19,239 nucleotides of DNA, from assembly GCA_036554605.1 (NCBI GenBank), contig DATBMY010000125.1:1-19239 (forward strand), in the 5' to 3' direction. The stretch comes from DATBMY01 sp036554605 (GTDB lineage Bacteria > Acidobacteriota > Blastocatellia > UBA7656). Below, piece by piece: positions 6,903 through 17,409 of this stretch (its first letter is position 1; the number at the start of each line of letters is the position of its first letter). The notes beneath the pieces were generated by a model that was given only the letters and a program-made list of their open reading frames with translations, was not told the DNA's origin and searched no databases. The position numbers were made by a program, and so were the translations under genes.

Positions 6903-8042
6903 TTACTTCGAAAGTATCTCCTGAAAAAACTCGACCGCGCGCGGGTCGTTCGTGCGGCTCAGCCAGAAGATCGCCTGCTTTCGCACCTCCGCGCTCTTGT
7001 GCGTGCGCGCTACGTTTATAAGCATCGGAATCGATTGCTCGGCCGGACGACGGCTTATGGCGAAGACCGCTTCCTTTTGAAGCTCGACGTCGGACTCTGA
7101 ATTTACCGTGTCGCCCAGTACCTTGAGGCTGCGCTCGCCCGCCTTTTGCCCCAGCCAGAACAGCGCCTGCTTTCGCGCCTCGATCTCCGCGTCCGATTGC
7201 GTGATCCTTATCAGAAAATCTACCGCCTCGTCGCTTTTATGATTTATCGAGGCGGCAAATATGATCTGCTTCTTTACCTCGCGGTTCGTCGTTGCGTCGT
7301 ATAGATTCTTGAGCGCGGCAAGCGACCCTTCGTCCTTGCTTATGCCGATTGAAAAGACCGCTTCTTTACGTACCTTGACGCTCTCGTTCTCGTCGCGCGC
7401 AACCTCGGCTAGAAACGGCTGCTCGCCGCCTATCTGCCCGAGCCAGAATATAGCCCCCGATCGCACCTTCTCTTGCTTCACGCCCCGGAACATCTCTTTT
7501 AGTATCGACCCGACTCTCTGGTCGTCGTGCAGCCCTATCGCCATCACCGCGCGCTCGGCGGTTCGGGGCTGGCCCGACTCGGCGAGCGACCTCATCAGGT
7601 CGAGGCTCTCCTGATTCGAAGCGCGCCCCGCCCAATAGACCTGGTATCCGCCGTATTCGCGCTGCCGCTCAAGGTTATAGACTTCCACGCGCGTGACCTG
7701 CCGCCCCTCGGCGTCATACAGCATAAAGATGCCGAGGTTTCGCGTCTCGACCGTCGCGCCTCTCGACGTGCCTATAGAGACGCTAGCGCCCGAAAAGGTG
7801 TTGGTCGTCCCTCTGAATTCATTCACATCCGCGTCGACCGCGACGCCCGGCCGCACGTCGAAGCCATAAGCTACGAAGAAAGCCGCCGAGCGCGCGCGCC
7901 CCTGTCTGACCGCCGACTCGATCTTCGATTTGAGGTCCGGCCCCTCGATTGTGATAAAACGGTCGCGCTGGGCCGGGGCCGCGCCCGCGAGAAAAAAGTA
8001 GGCTATGAACACCGCTGTCGCACGCAATACTCTTTTACCCAT
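6903..8042 (-). CDS. Secreted HEAT-repeat protein, short paralog (one supermodule)
   Basis: A 379-residue exported protein with three parts: a signal peptide (1-25, ending AAPAQ), an N-terminal domain (about 27-165) that matches the long paralog at 13035-14798 but no family I know, and HEAT-like repeats from about 160 to the end. The repeats start at residues 193, 224, 256, 289, 321 and 353 with V/L-R/K-K-x-A-V/I-F motifs, giving spacings 31, 32, 33, 32 and 32. HEAT arrays form alpha-solenoids that bind proteins, so a scaffold or partner-binding role in the envelope is likely. The N-terminal domain contains the strongly conserved VEVYNLERQREYGGYQVYW. I chose ATG 8042 (GGGAG ten bases upstream, signal peptide follows). 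An ATG at 8087 would overlap the preceding permease stop as ATGA and add 15 residues. It is the last gene of the operon. Confidence 0.85.
   Translation of the reverse strand: MGKRVLRATAVFIAYFFLAGAAPAQRDRFITIEGPDLKSKIESAVRQGRARSAAFFVAYGFDVRPGVAVDADVNEFRGTTNTFSGASVSIGTSRGATVETRNLGIFMLYDAEGRQVTRVEVYNLERQREYGGYQVYWAGRASNQESLDLMRSLAESGQPRTAERAVMAIGLHDDQRVGSILKEMFRGVKQEKVRSGAIFWLGQIGGEQPFLAEVARDENESVKVRKEAVFSIGISKDEGSLAALKNLYDATTNREVKKQIIFAASINHKSDEAVDFLIRITQSDAEIEARKQALFWLGQKAGERSLKVLGDTVNSESDVELQKEAVFAISRRPAEQSIPMLINVARTHKSAEVRKQAIFWLSRTNDPRAVEFFQEILSK
7179..7466 (-). repeat. Single 96-residue three-HEAT supermodule in the short paralog
   Basis: This segment encodes residues 193-288, three HEAT-like units of 31, 32 and 33 residues. 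The first has a GGEQPFLAEVARDENES signature, the second a SLAALKNLYDA signature and the third AVDFLIRITQSD. The same three types in the same order and lengths occur three times in the long paralog. Confidence 0.8.
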
Positions 8043-8083
8043 GAGTCGAAATCTCCCTTTGTGAAATACCGCCTCCACGCTTC

Positions 8084-10573
8084 TCATTCGCTTCTGAGGG
8101 CGATCATCGGATCAACTTTCGTGGCCCTTCGCGCAGGCACGTAGCAGGCCGCGAGCGCGACCGCCGCGAGCAGCCCGCCGATGAGCGCGTAGGTCGCCGG
8201 GTCTGTCGCCGTTATGCCGTAAAGCAGGTTCGCGGTTATCTCCGATATAAAGACCGCGATCCCGAGCTTGATCACCAGAAGCGTGATCCCCAGCCCGGCG
8301 ACGAGTCCGATGGCTACGACAACCATGCCTTCGCCCAGCACCATCCTGAGAATATCCCTGGGACCGGCTCCCAGAGCCATTCTTATCCCGATCTCGTGCC
8401 TGCGGCGGCCGACCGAGTAGCTCATCACTCCGTAGAGCCCCACGGCCGATAGCAACAGCGCGAGCACGCCGTAACCGCTCAAGAGCGTCGCCGCCATGCG
8501 CGAGGTATAAAGCGAGTATGCTTTCTGCTCCTCAAGCGTGCGGAAGCTATAGACCGGCACGTTCTGGTCCATCTCCTGCACCACGCTCCTGATCGCGCCT
8601 TGCATGGCCGCCGCCTCGGCGGCGGTCCGCACGTGAAGCGCGAGGCCCGGCTCGTAGTACTGCTGAATAGTCAGATACATGGTCGGCTCGCTCGGTTCGG
8701 TCAACCGTCGATACTTGCTGTCTTTCGCGACGCCGACGATAAGGATCGGCTCCGGAGCCTCTCGCCCGAAATCGAGAAACTTGCCGACCGCCGATTCATC
8801 GGGCCAATAACGCCGCGCAAGCGTCTCGTTTACGATGACTACTTTCGTATTTCCTTCCTTGTCCTGCGCGGTGAACTCCCGCCCTTCGATGAGACTTATG
8901 CCCATGGTGCGAAAGTAATTATGGTCGACCAGATTCATATAGAAGTTAATCGGGCGTCCGTCCGGCGGCGGCTCGTGGCCGGGTATTTTGACGCTGCGAC
9001 GCCAGGAGTTGCCGGCAAGCGGCACGACCGCCGCCATGCTGGCTGACTCGACCCCCGGCAGCGTCGATACGCGCTCGACGAGCTGAGAGTAGAACTGCTT
9101 TCCTCGCTCCTCTTCGTACCCGCTCAAAGAGACGTTGACGAAGGCGGCCATTATCTTCGCCGGGTCGAAGCCCGCATCTATGGCCTGGAGGTTCTGAAGG
9201 CTCCTGACGCACAATCCAGCCAGAACCAGCACCAGAAGCGACAGCGCGACCTGAACCGCCACAAGCGTGTTGCGCAGGCTCAGGCGGCGCAGGCCCCGCG
9301 AGGTCTTGCCGGAATCTTCCTTGAGGGCCGTCACCAGATCGGGCCTTGATGCCCGAAGCGCGGGCGCGATGCCGAACAGCATCCCGGTCACGAGCGACAC
9401 CGCGAGCGAGAACCCGAGCACCCGCGCGTCGAGTTGTATTTCGAGCGAAAACGAAGGCGACGGCCTGAAGCCCTGAAGCACGTCTATGAGCCACACGGCG
9501 ATGATTATTCCAAGCGCGCCGCCTATGCTTGAAAGGAGCAGGCTTTCCGTAAGCAGCTGGCGTATGAGCCGCCCACGACCGGCTCCCACGGCCAATCTTA
9601 TGGCGATCTCTTTTTGTCGCGCGGTCGCGCGCGCAAGTAAGAGGTTCGCCACGTTCGCGCATGCTATGAGCAGCACGAGCCCCACCGCAATGAGCAGCAG
9701 GAAAAGCCAGTTCGACATGTCTCGCACTCGCCAGTCGGTCCCCTTGCTGCCGTCGCCGAGCACAATTATCGGGTCGACGTTTATGAGTCCTTGCTCCTTG
9801 AGCTGCCTGGCCAGATGCGAGAGCGAGGCCGCGGCCTGCTCCGCCGTAACATCGGGCTTGAGCCGCCCCATAACTTCTAGCCACGTCATGGTCCGCGCAT
9901 CGAGCGGGCTCAGGCCCTCATCCCGCCAGGATGGCATCGCCTGAGTGGTCATCATTATCGGCAGGTAGAGATCAGGCGCGGACCCTCGCTCCATACCGGT
10001 GAATTCCGATGGCGCGACGCCAATGATCGTATAACTGTGGCCGTTTATATTGACCTGCTTATCAACGATCGACGGATCGGAACCGAACCGCCGCTTCCAC
10101 AGCCCGTAGCTGAGCACGGCCACCGGGTGCGCTCCCGGAGCGAGGTCGTCTTCGAGTGTGATCATCCGCCCTACGGCCGGTCGCACGCCCAGCACGGGAA
10201 AATAATTCCCGGTGACCAGCTCGCCCGTCACCCGCTCGGTCTGCCCGCCGTCGCTCAGATTGACCGACGCGGTGAAATAAGCGATCAGCCCGTCGAGCAC
10301 GTCGTTTTGATCGCGGTAATCCTTATATAGCGGATAAGAGAAGCTGCTGTTTTCTACTCCCTTAGGTCGCGTCTCTTCCGTGCTTAAAAACGTGACGAGC
10401 CGCTCGGGCTCCTCGACCGGCAGTTGTCTGAGCAGCGCCCTGTCGACCACGCTGAACACGGCAGTGTTCGCGCCGATGCCGAGCGCGAGCGACGCGACGG
10501 CGATGAGCGTAAATCCCGGGCTCTTAACGAGCATGCGAAATGCGTATTTAATATCTTGTAAAAAAGCTCCCAT
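8084..10573 (-). CDS. ADOP-type orphan permease (MacB core plus two FtsX domains)
   Basis: An 829-residue inner-membrane protein of the MacB/FtsX type. A first membrane helix (about 20-43, in the KSPGFTLIAVASLALGIGAN motif) leads into a MacB-like periplasmic core (about 50-280). Four helices follow (about 289-312, 341-366, 386-405, 437-459) with the first FtsX signature RQKEIAIRLAVGAGRGRLIRQ at about 319-339. A second periplasmic part (about 465-690) precedes three C-terminal helices and the second signature RRRHEIGIRMALGA; the end is PARRATKVDPMIALRSE. No ATP-binding cassette is fused or adjacent, as in the ADOP family (TIGR03434). Substrate is unknown. The ATG at 10573 is taken because GGAGGG abuts the alternative ATG at 10576. 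It starts 21 bp after the previous permease stop, and the HEAT gene follows 41 bp later. Confidence 0.93.
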   Translation of the reverse strand: MGAFLQDIKYAFRMLVKSPGFTLIAVASLALGIGANTAVFSVVDRALLRQLPVEEPERLVTFLSTEETRPKGVENSSFSYPLYKDYRDQNDVLDGLIAYFTASVNLSDGGQTERVTGELVTGNYFPVLGVRPAVGRMITLEDDLAPGAHPVAVLSYGLWKRRFGSDPSIVDKQVNINGHSYTIIGVAPSEFTGMERGSAPDLYLPIMMTTQAMPSWRDEGLSPLDARTMTWLEVMGRLKPDVTAEQAAASLSHLARQLKEQGLINVDPIIVLGDGSKGTDWRVRDMSNWLFLLLIAVGLVLLIACANVANLLLARATARQKEIAIRLAVGAGRGRLIRQLLTESLLLSSIGGALGIIIAVWLIDVLQGFRPSPSFSLEIQLDARVLGFSLAVSLVTGMLFGIAPALRASRPDLVTALKEDSGKTSRGLRRLSLRNTLVAVQVALSLLVLVLAGLCVRSLQNLQAIDAGFDPAKIMAAFVNVSLSGYEEERGKQFYSQLVERVSTLPGVESASMAAVVPLAGNSWRRSVKIPGHEPPPDGRPINFYMNLVDHNYFRTMGISLIEGREFTAQDKEGNTKVVIVNETLARRYWPDESAVGKFLDFGREAPEPILIVGVAKDSKYRRLTEPSEPTMYLTIQQYYEPGLALHVRTAAEAAAMQGAIRSVVQEMDQNVPVYSFRTLEEQKAYSLYTSRMAATLLSGYGVLALLLSAVGLYGVMSYSVGRRRHEIGIRMALGAGPRDILRMVLGEGMVVVAIGLVAGLGITLLVIKLGIAVFISEITANLLYGITATDPATYALIGGLLAAVALAACYVPARRATKVDPMIALRSE

Positions 10574-10594
10574 CATCCCTCCGCGATTTCAAAT

Positions 10595-13003
<2,409 letters not shown>

Positions 13004-13034
13004 TCTCACTCGCCTTTCGTCCGGTCTTGCGCCG

Positions 13035-14798
13035 TCACTTCGAGAGCAGTTCTTTCAAAAACTCTATCGCCCTCGCGTCCCTGGTCCTGCTCAGGCGGCG
13101 CACGGCCGCTTCGCGCACCTGCGCCCGCGGATGCGAACGCGCGATCTGTATAAGCGCCGGGACCGCTTCGTCATCAGTTCTTCTGCTTATCGCGTGGACG
13201 GCCTGCTCCTGCATCTCGGGGTCGGCGTTTGAATCGCTGGCTACCCGCGTGAGAGTCTGTAGCGCGCGCGGCGAAGACGACCGCGATATGTTATGGAGCG
13301 CCTGCTCTCTCAGCTCGCGATGCGGGTCGCGCTCGGCGACCTTGATGAGAAACTCGAAGGATGCCTCGCGGTCCTGATTTCTTGCGATTGCGTGCAGTAT
13401 ATTCTGCTTCACCTCGCTGTTGCTGATCGCGCCGTACAGCTCTTGCAAAGTCGAAAGCGCCGCCGCGCCCTGGCCTCGCGATATGGCGTGAACCGCCGCC
13501 TCGCGCACGCCTGTGGATTCGCTCTCGTTGCGGGCGATCTCCAAAAGCAGCGGGCCCGTGCCTTCCATCTTGCCCAGGCGGTGAATGGCATTCTCTCTCA
13601 GGTTCCGGTCCGCGTCGTTTTTGGCTACCTGTACGAGAAAATTGATTGCGGCTTTCTCGTCCTGTTTTCTGCCGGCCGCGTGTATTATGCTCTCCCTGAC
13701 CTGTGCATCGCTCACCGAGCGATAAAGCCCCTCAAGCGTAGAGAACGTCGAGGGCGTATCGCTTCTGCCTATCGCGTGGACGGCCGCCTCGCGCACTTCT
13801 CTCGACTCCTGCTCGTTGCGCGCAAGCTCTACGAGCATCGCCTGCGTGCCCGGTATGCGGCCCAGTTGATGGACCGCGGCTTCTTTAAGCTGGCGGTCAG
13901 GCTCGCTCTTAAGAACTCGCGAGAGGAAATCCACGGCGCCCTTCTGATCGTCGTTCTTCGATATTGAATAAAGGAGCGACTCTTTCACCTGCCGGTTGTT
14001 GACCGCATCGTATAGCCCGCGCAGGGTCGATAAGATTGCGCTCTCGCGAGAGCGCCCCAGTGCGGAAGCGGCCGACTCTCTGACTTCGACGTTTTCCCGC
14101 TCGTTTCGGATGATGTCGGCGAGATAAGCCTGCTCGCCCCCGATGTAGCCGATCCAGAAAACTGCCGTAGCCCTCACGGCGGTCGGGAGACCGGGACGCG
14201 CAAGGCTTTTTAAGGTTACAGACGCGTTCTGATCGTCGTGCATGCCAATGGCGGCGGTCGCGTTTTCGGCCACACGCTTCATATCGCCCGATTCCGCGAG
14301 CGACTTCAGATAAGCGAGGCTCTCCTGATTCGAGGCGCGTCCCGCCCAATAGACCTGGTATCCGCCATATTCGCGCTGCCGATCAAGGTTATAGACTTCT
14401 ACACGCACGACCTTATTGTCCGACCCATACAGCGCGAAGACCGCAAGGTTGCGCGTTTCCACCCGCATGCCGTTCGACGTGCCGATCATTATGCTCGTGC
14501 CGCCGTTGTTTATTATCGACCCGCGGAACGTGGTCACGTCGGCGTCGACCGCAATGCCCGATCTTACGTCGAATGAATAGGCCGTCCAGTAGAAGGCAGA
14601 CTGCGCCCGCGCCCGGGCGAGTTTCGCGGCGGCGTCGATTCTTGATCTGAGGTCGCTACCTTCGACCGGGGTAAACCGCGCGGTCTGGCTCGCGCCGGCC
14701 TGCGCGGTTGAAATCGCATTCGCCTTTGGTGTTACGGTCGGGCTTTGACTGCTGGCTGCTAAAGAAAGCGCGATCAATATTATTATTCTTCTCTTCAT
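13035..14798 (-). CDS. Secreted HEAT-repeat protein, long paralog (three supermodules)
   Basis: A 587-residue exported protein. After a signal peptide (about 1-17) and a Thr/Ala/Ser-rich linker comes the same N-terminal domain as in the short paralog (about 42-185), with YGGYQVYWAGRASNQES at 144-160. Then 12 HEAT-like units begin at residues 208, 239, 271, 304, 335, 367, 400, 431, 463, 496, 529 and 561. Types recur with a period of 96: type one carries LVELARNEQES, type two STLEGLYRSVSDAQ, type three INFLVQVAKNDADRN. Each opens with VREAAVHAIGR-like helices. The final three units match those of the short paralog, ending LSK. The product is an alpha-solenoid, probably a protein-binding scaffold in the periplasm or outer envelope (inference). 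AGGGAG lies eight bases before the ATG. It sits between two permease genes, with gaps of 39 and 31 bp. Confidence 0.87.
   Translation of the reverse strand: MKRRIIILIALSLAASSQSPTVTPKANAISTAQAGASQTARFTPVEGSDLRSRIDAAAKLARARAQSAFYWTAYSFDVRSGIAVDADVTTFRGSIINNGGTSIMIGTSNGMRVETRNLAVFALYGSDNKVVRVEVYNLDRQREYGGYQVYWAGRASNQESLAYLKSLAESGDMKRVAENATAAIGMHDDQNASVTLKSLARPGLPTAVRATAVFWIGYIGGEQAYLADIIRNERENVEVRESAASALGRSRESAILSTLRGLYDAVNNRQVKESLLYSISKNDDQKGAVDFLSRVLKSEPDRQLKEAAVHQLGRIPGTQAMLVELARNEQESREVREAAVHAIGRSDTPSTFSTLEGLYRSVSDAQVRESIIHAAGRKQDEKAAINFLVQVAKNDADRNLRENAIHRLGKMEGTGPLLLEIARNESESTGVREAAVHAISRGQGAAALSTLQELYGAISNSEVKQNILHAIARNQDREASFEFLIKVAERDPHRELREQALHNISRSSSPRALQTLTRVASDSNADPEMQEQAVHAISRRTDDEAVPALIQIARSHPRAQVREAAVRRLSRTRDARAIEFLKELLSK
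13314..14177 (-). repeat. Three tandem 288-bp (96-residue) HEAT supermodules
   Basis: Residues 208-303, 304-399 and 400-495 of the long HEAT protein (13890-14177, 13602-13889, 13314-13601) are three in-register copies of one three-HEAT block, each with units of 31, 32 and 33 residues. Types are alike between blocks: ARNEQES against ARNESES, STLEGLYRSVSDAQ against STLQELYGAISNSE, and VAKNDADRN against VAERDPHRE. The second and third blocks look closest to each other. The short paralog has just one block. Confidence 0.85.
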
Positions 14799-14837
14799 TT
14801 TCGAATCTCCCTGATTTAACGATTACGTCTATGACTC

Positions 14838-17261
14838 CTACTCATACCTGAGCGCGATCATGGGATCGGTCCTGGTCGCCTTGCGCGCCGGTATGTAGCA
14901 GGCGGCAAGCGCCACCGCCGAGAGGATCAGCGATATGGCGCCGAACGTGACCGGGTCGCTTGCGCCCACCTCGTACAGCAGGCCGGACACGGCGCTCGCC
15001 AGCAGCTTCGTCAACGCATAAGTGCCGGCAAGCCCCAGAGCGACGCCCGTCACCGTGAGCTTCATGCCCTGCCTGATGACTAGTTTCAGCACATCCGCGG
15101 AAGTGGCTCCCAGAGCCATTCTTATGCCTATCTCGTGCGTCCGCTGCGTGACCGAATAGCTCATCACGCCGTAGATGCCCACGGCCGCAAGGGCGAGCGC
15201 GACGGCGGCGAAGAAAGAAAGCAGCGTCATAAAGAGCCTGCGCCCCGCGACTGAATCGGAAAGCAGTTGCTCCATGGTTCGCACGGAGTGAACCGGGATC
15301 TCCCTGTCCGCGGACCTGACCGCTGATTGTATGGCGGCCGTCGCCACGGCCATATCGTTAGGGGTGCGAACGACGATGTTTGCGTAAGTTGTCGCGTTCT
15401 GCTCGAAAGGGACATACATCTCTACGCGCGACTGCTCGGCCAGCCCGTAGTTCTTGACGTGGCCCACGACGCCGACGATTTCGCGGAAAGGCTGCGTGGA
15501 GTTCGGGCCGCCGTTCCTTACGCGCTTGCCGATTGCTGATTGATCTGGGAAGTGGCGGCGGGCGAATGACTCGTCGACTATGGCGACTTCGGCCGCGCCC
15601 TTGATGTCGCGCGAGTCGAAGAAGCGGCCTTCGATAAGCGGTATGCCCATCGCGCGGAAATAGTCGGGGCTCACCATCGCGAAATCGGTGAGCGGCGCTT
15701 CCCCGGCGGCGGGCGGCGGCTCGCCTTCGACGGTGTATGAGGTCTGCCAGCCGTCGCCGCTCATCGGCAGCGGAGTCACCGCGGCGGCCGCTTCGACGCC
15801 GGGCGCGCTTGAAAGCTGCTCCAGCACCCGGCGATAGAATATCGCGCGGTCTTCGGGCTTCGGGTAGCTCACGTCGGGCGGGCTGACCTGAGCGGCCAGG
15901 ACGCCCGCCGGGTCAAAGCCGGGCTTGACTTCGAGCACGTGCATAAAGCTGCGTATGATGAGCCCGGCCCCGATCAGCAGGACGAGCGCGATGGCCATCT
16001 CCGCGATGACGAGAAGACTTCGCAGCCGGTGGCGGGATGACCCGCCAGAGGTGCGGCCGCCTTCCTTCAGCGTCTCGCTCAGATCGGTTCTAGATGCCTG
16101 AAGCGCGGGGACCAGGCCGAATATGATGCCGGTCGCAAGCGCTACCGCGAAATTAAACCCCACGACCCACGGGTCTATTCCCACCTCGTTCAAGCGCGGA
16201 GTGTTAGCCGGGCTGATCGCCACAAGCCCCCGCATCCCCGCGTAAGCGAGCGCGAGCCCGAGCGCGCCGCCAAGCAGGGCAAGCAGCGCGCTCTCGGTAA
16301 GCAACTGACGGATGATTCGGCCGCGAGGGGCTCCCAGAGCCGTTCTCAGGGCGATCTCTTTCTGGCGCGTGGCGGCGCGCGCGAGCAAAAGATTGGCGAC
16401 GTTCGCGCATGCTATTAACAGCACGAAGCCGACGGCGCCGAGCAGGAACCAGAGGTAAGATTGAACCGGGCCGACAACCTGCTGGAACATCGGCGTGATG
16501 CTCACGCGGTTGCCGGTATTCGTTTGCGGGTACTGCTCTTCGAGCCGGACGGCTACGGCGTCCATGTCGGTTTGCGCCTGTTCGAGCGACACATTGGGTT
16601 TGAGCCTTGCGATTGCGAATATGCCGGGATGATTGCCGCGCTCCATCATCCTATCTGAAAAGATACCTATGGGGACCCACAACTCCGCCCGGTTCGGGAA
16701 CTGGAATGAGGGTGGCATCACGCCGATGATGGTAAAGGGCTGGCCGTTGAGCGTGAGGTTGCGGTCAAGCACCGCGGGGTCTCCGGCAAACAGCCGATGC
16801 CACAGCGCGTGGCTGAGCATCACGACTCGATTGCCGCCGACCCTGTCTTCGTCTTCGGAAAACGCGCGGCCGAGCGCGGGCCTCGCGCCGAGGGCGGGCC
16901 ACAGGCCGGCCGAAACTTGAGCGGCCTGCACGCGCTCGGCGTTGCTTTCATAGGTGAGGTTGTAGCCCGCGTTTCGCACGGCGGCGATTTGCTCGAAGGA
17001 TTGGTTCTGGTCGCGCCAGTCGAGGAAGTTCGGATAAGCGACCGACATCCCTTCGAGCACCTTCGACCGCTCGCGTATGACGAGGAGCCGGTCAGGGTCT
17101 TCGAATGGCAACGGGCGAAGAAGTATGCCGTTTACAAAGCTGAATATCGCGCTGTTGGCACCGATGCCGAGCGCAAGAGCAAGCGCCGCGATCAGGCTGA
17201 AGCCCGGGCTCTTGCGCAGTAAACGAAAGCCATACTGAAGGTCTTGCCACAGATTACCCAT
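14838..17261 (-). CDS. ADOP-type orphan permease (MacB core plus two FtsX domains)
   Basis: An 807-residue inner-membrane paralog. The N-terminus has the family motif RKSPGFSLIAALALALGIGAN in the first helix. The MacB-like core is followed by YLWFLLGAVGFVLLIACANVAN and the first FtsX signature RQKEIALRTALGAPRGRIIRQ. The second half has IVDESFARRHFPDQSAIGKRV, then TQRTHEIGIRMALGATSAD and a final PARKATRTDPMIALRYE. AGGAG lies about six bases before the ATG, so the start is well supported. It follows the DUF4097-type gene after a 148-bp gap, the widest in the operon, and precedes the long HEAT gene by 39 bp. No ATPase is present. What the ADOP permeases move or sense is not known; by analogy with MacB and LolE, mechanical transfer of envelope substrates is the usual guess, but without an ATPase this is speculative. 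Confidence 0.93.
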   Translation of the reverse strand: MGNLWQDLQYGFRLLRKSPGFSLIAALALALGIGANSAIFSFVNGILLRPLPFEDPDRLLVIRERSKVLEGMSVAYPNFLDWRDQNQSFEQIAAVRNAGYNLTYESNAERVQAAQVSAGLWPALGARPALGRAFSEDEDRVGGNRVVMLSHALWHRLFAGDPAVLDRNLTLNGQPFTIIGVMPPSFQFPNRAELWVPIGIFSDRMMERGNHPGIFAIARLKPNVSLEQAQTDMDAVAVRLEEQYPQTNTGNRVSITPMFQQVVGPVQSYLWFLLGAVGFVLLIACANVANLLLARAATRQKEIALRTALGAPRGRIIRQLLTESALLALLGGALGLALAYAGMRGLVAISPANTPRLNEVGIDPWVVGFNFAVALATGIIFGLVPALQASRTDLSETLKEGGRTSGGSSRHRLRSLLVIAEMAIALVLLIGAGLIIRSFMHVLEVKPGFDPAGVLAAQVSPPDVSYPKPEDRAIFYRRVLEQLSSAPGVEAAAAVTPLPMSGDGWQTSYTVEGEPPPAAGEAPLTDFAMVSPDYFRAMGIPLIEGRFFDSRDIKGAAEVAIVDESFARRHFPDQSAIGKRVRNGGPNSTQPFREIVGVVGHVKNYGLAEQSRVEMYVPFEQNATTYANIVVRTPNDMAVATAAIQSAVRSADREIPVHSVRTMEQLLSDSVAGRRLFMTLLSFFAAVALALAAVGIYGVMSYSVTQRTHEIGIRMALGATSADVLKLVIRQGMKLTVTGVALGLAGTYALTKLLASAVSGLLYEVGASDPVTFGAISLILSAVALAACYIPARKATRTDPMIALRYE

Positions 17262-17409
17262 AACGAGCTCCTGTCTCCAAATCTTCCTTTGGTTGTAGGG
17301 GCCGGCCCATTCGCTTCGCTTGTGGGTACCCCGGTCCCTGCCCGGCTCGCCCGCAAGGGCGATGACATCCGGCTTCTTTCCCCTTCAACGCTCTGTTACA
17401 CCACTATCG
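17262..17409 (-). other. Palindrome-rich spacer inside the operon
   Basis: This is the only gap above 41 bp between genes of the permease operon. It contains the perfect hairpin CGCCC-GCAA-GGGCG (17348-17361), the 8-base palindrome GGGTACCC near 17326, and GGGGCCGGCCC near 17300. The composition resembles the hairpin elements at 22-72 and 6738-6881, so it could be another inserted dispersed repeat. It could instead carry an internal promoter, a processing site or partial terminator that sets expression of the downstream genes apart from the first two. No open frame of note is seen. Confidence 0.5.

Noticed and set aside
8946..9884. Minus-strand frame of 312 codons inside a permease gene
   Set aside because: It is an alternate frame of a well-supported ADOP gene and encodes low-complexity Arg/Ala/Gly sequence.
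13293..13967. Plus-strand frame of 224 codons opposite the long HEAT gene
   Set aside because: Its apparent repeats are just the antisense reading of the HEAT repeats; no ribosome binding site or signal supports it.
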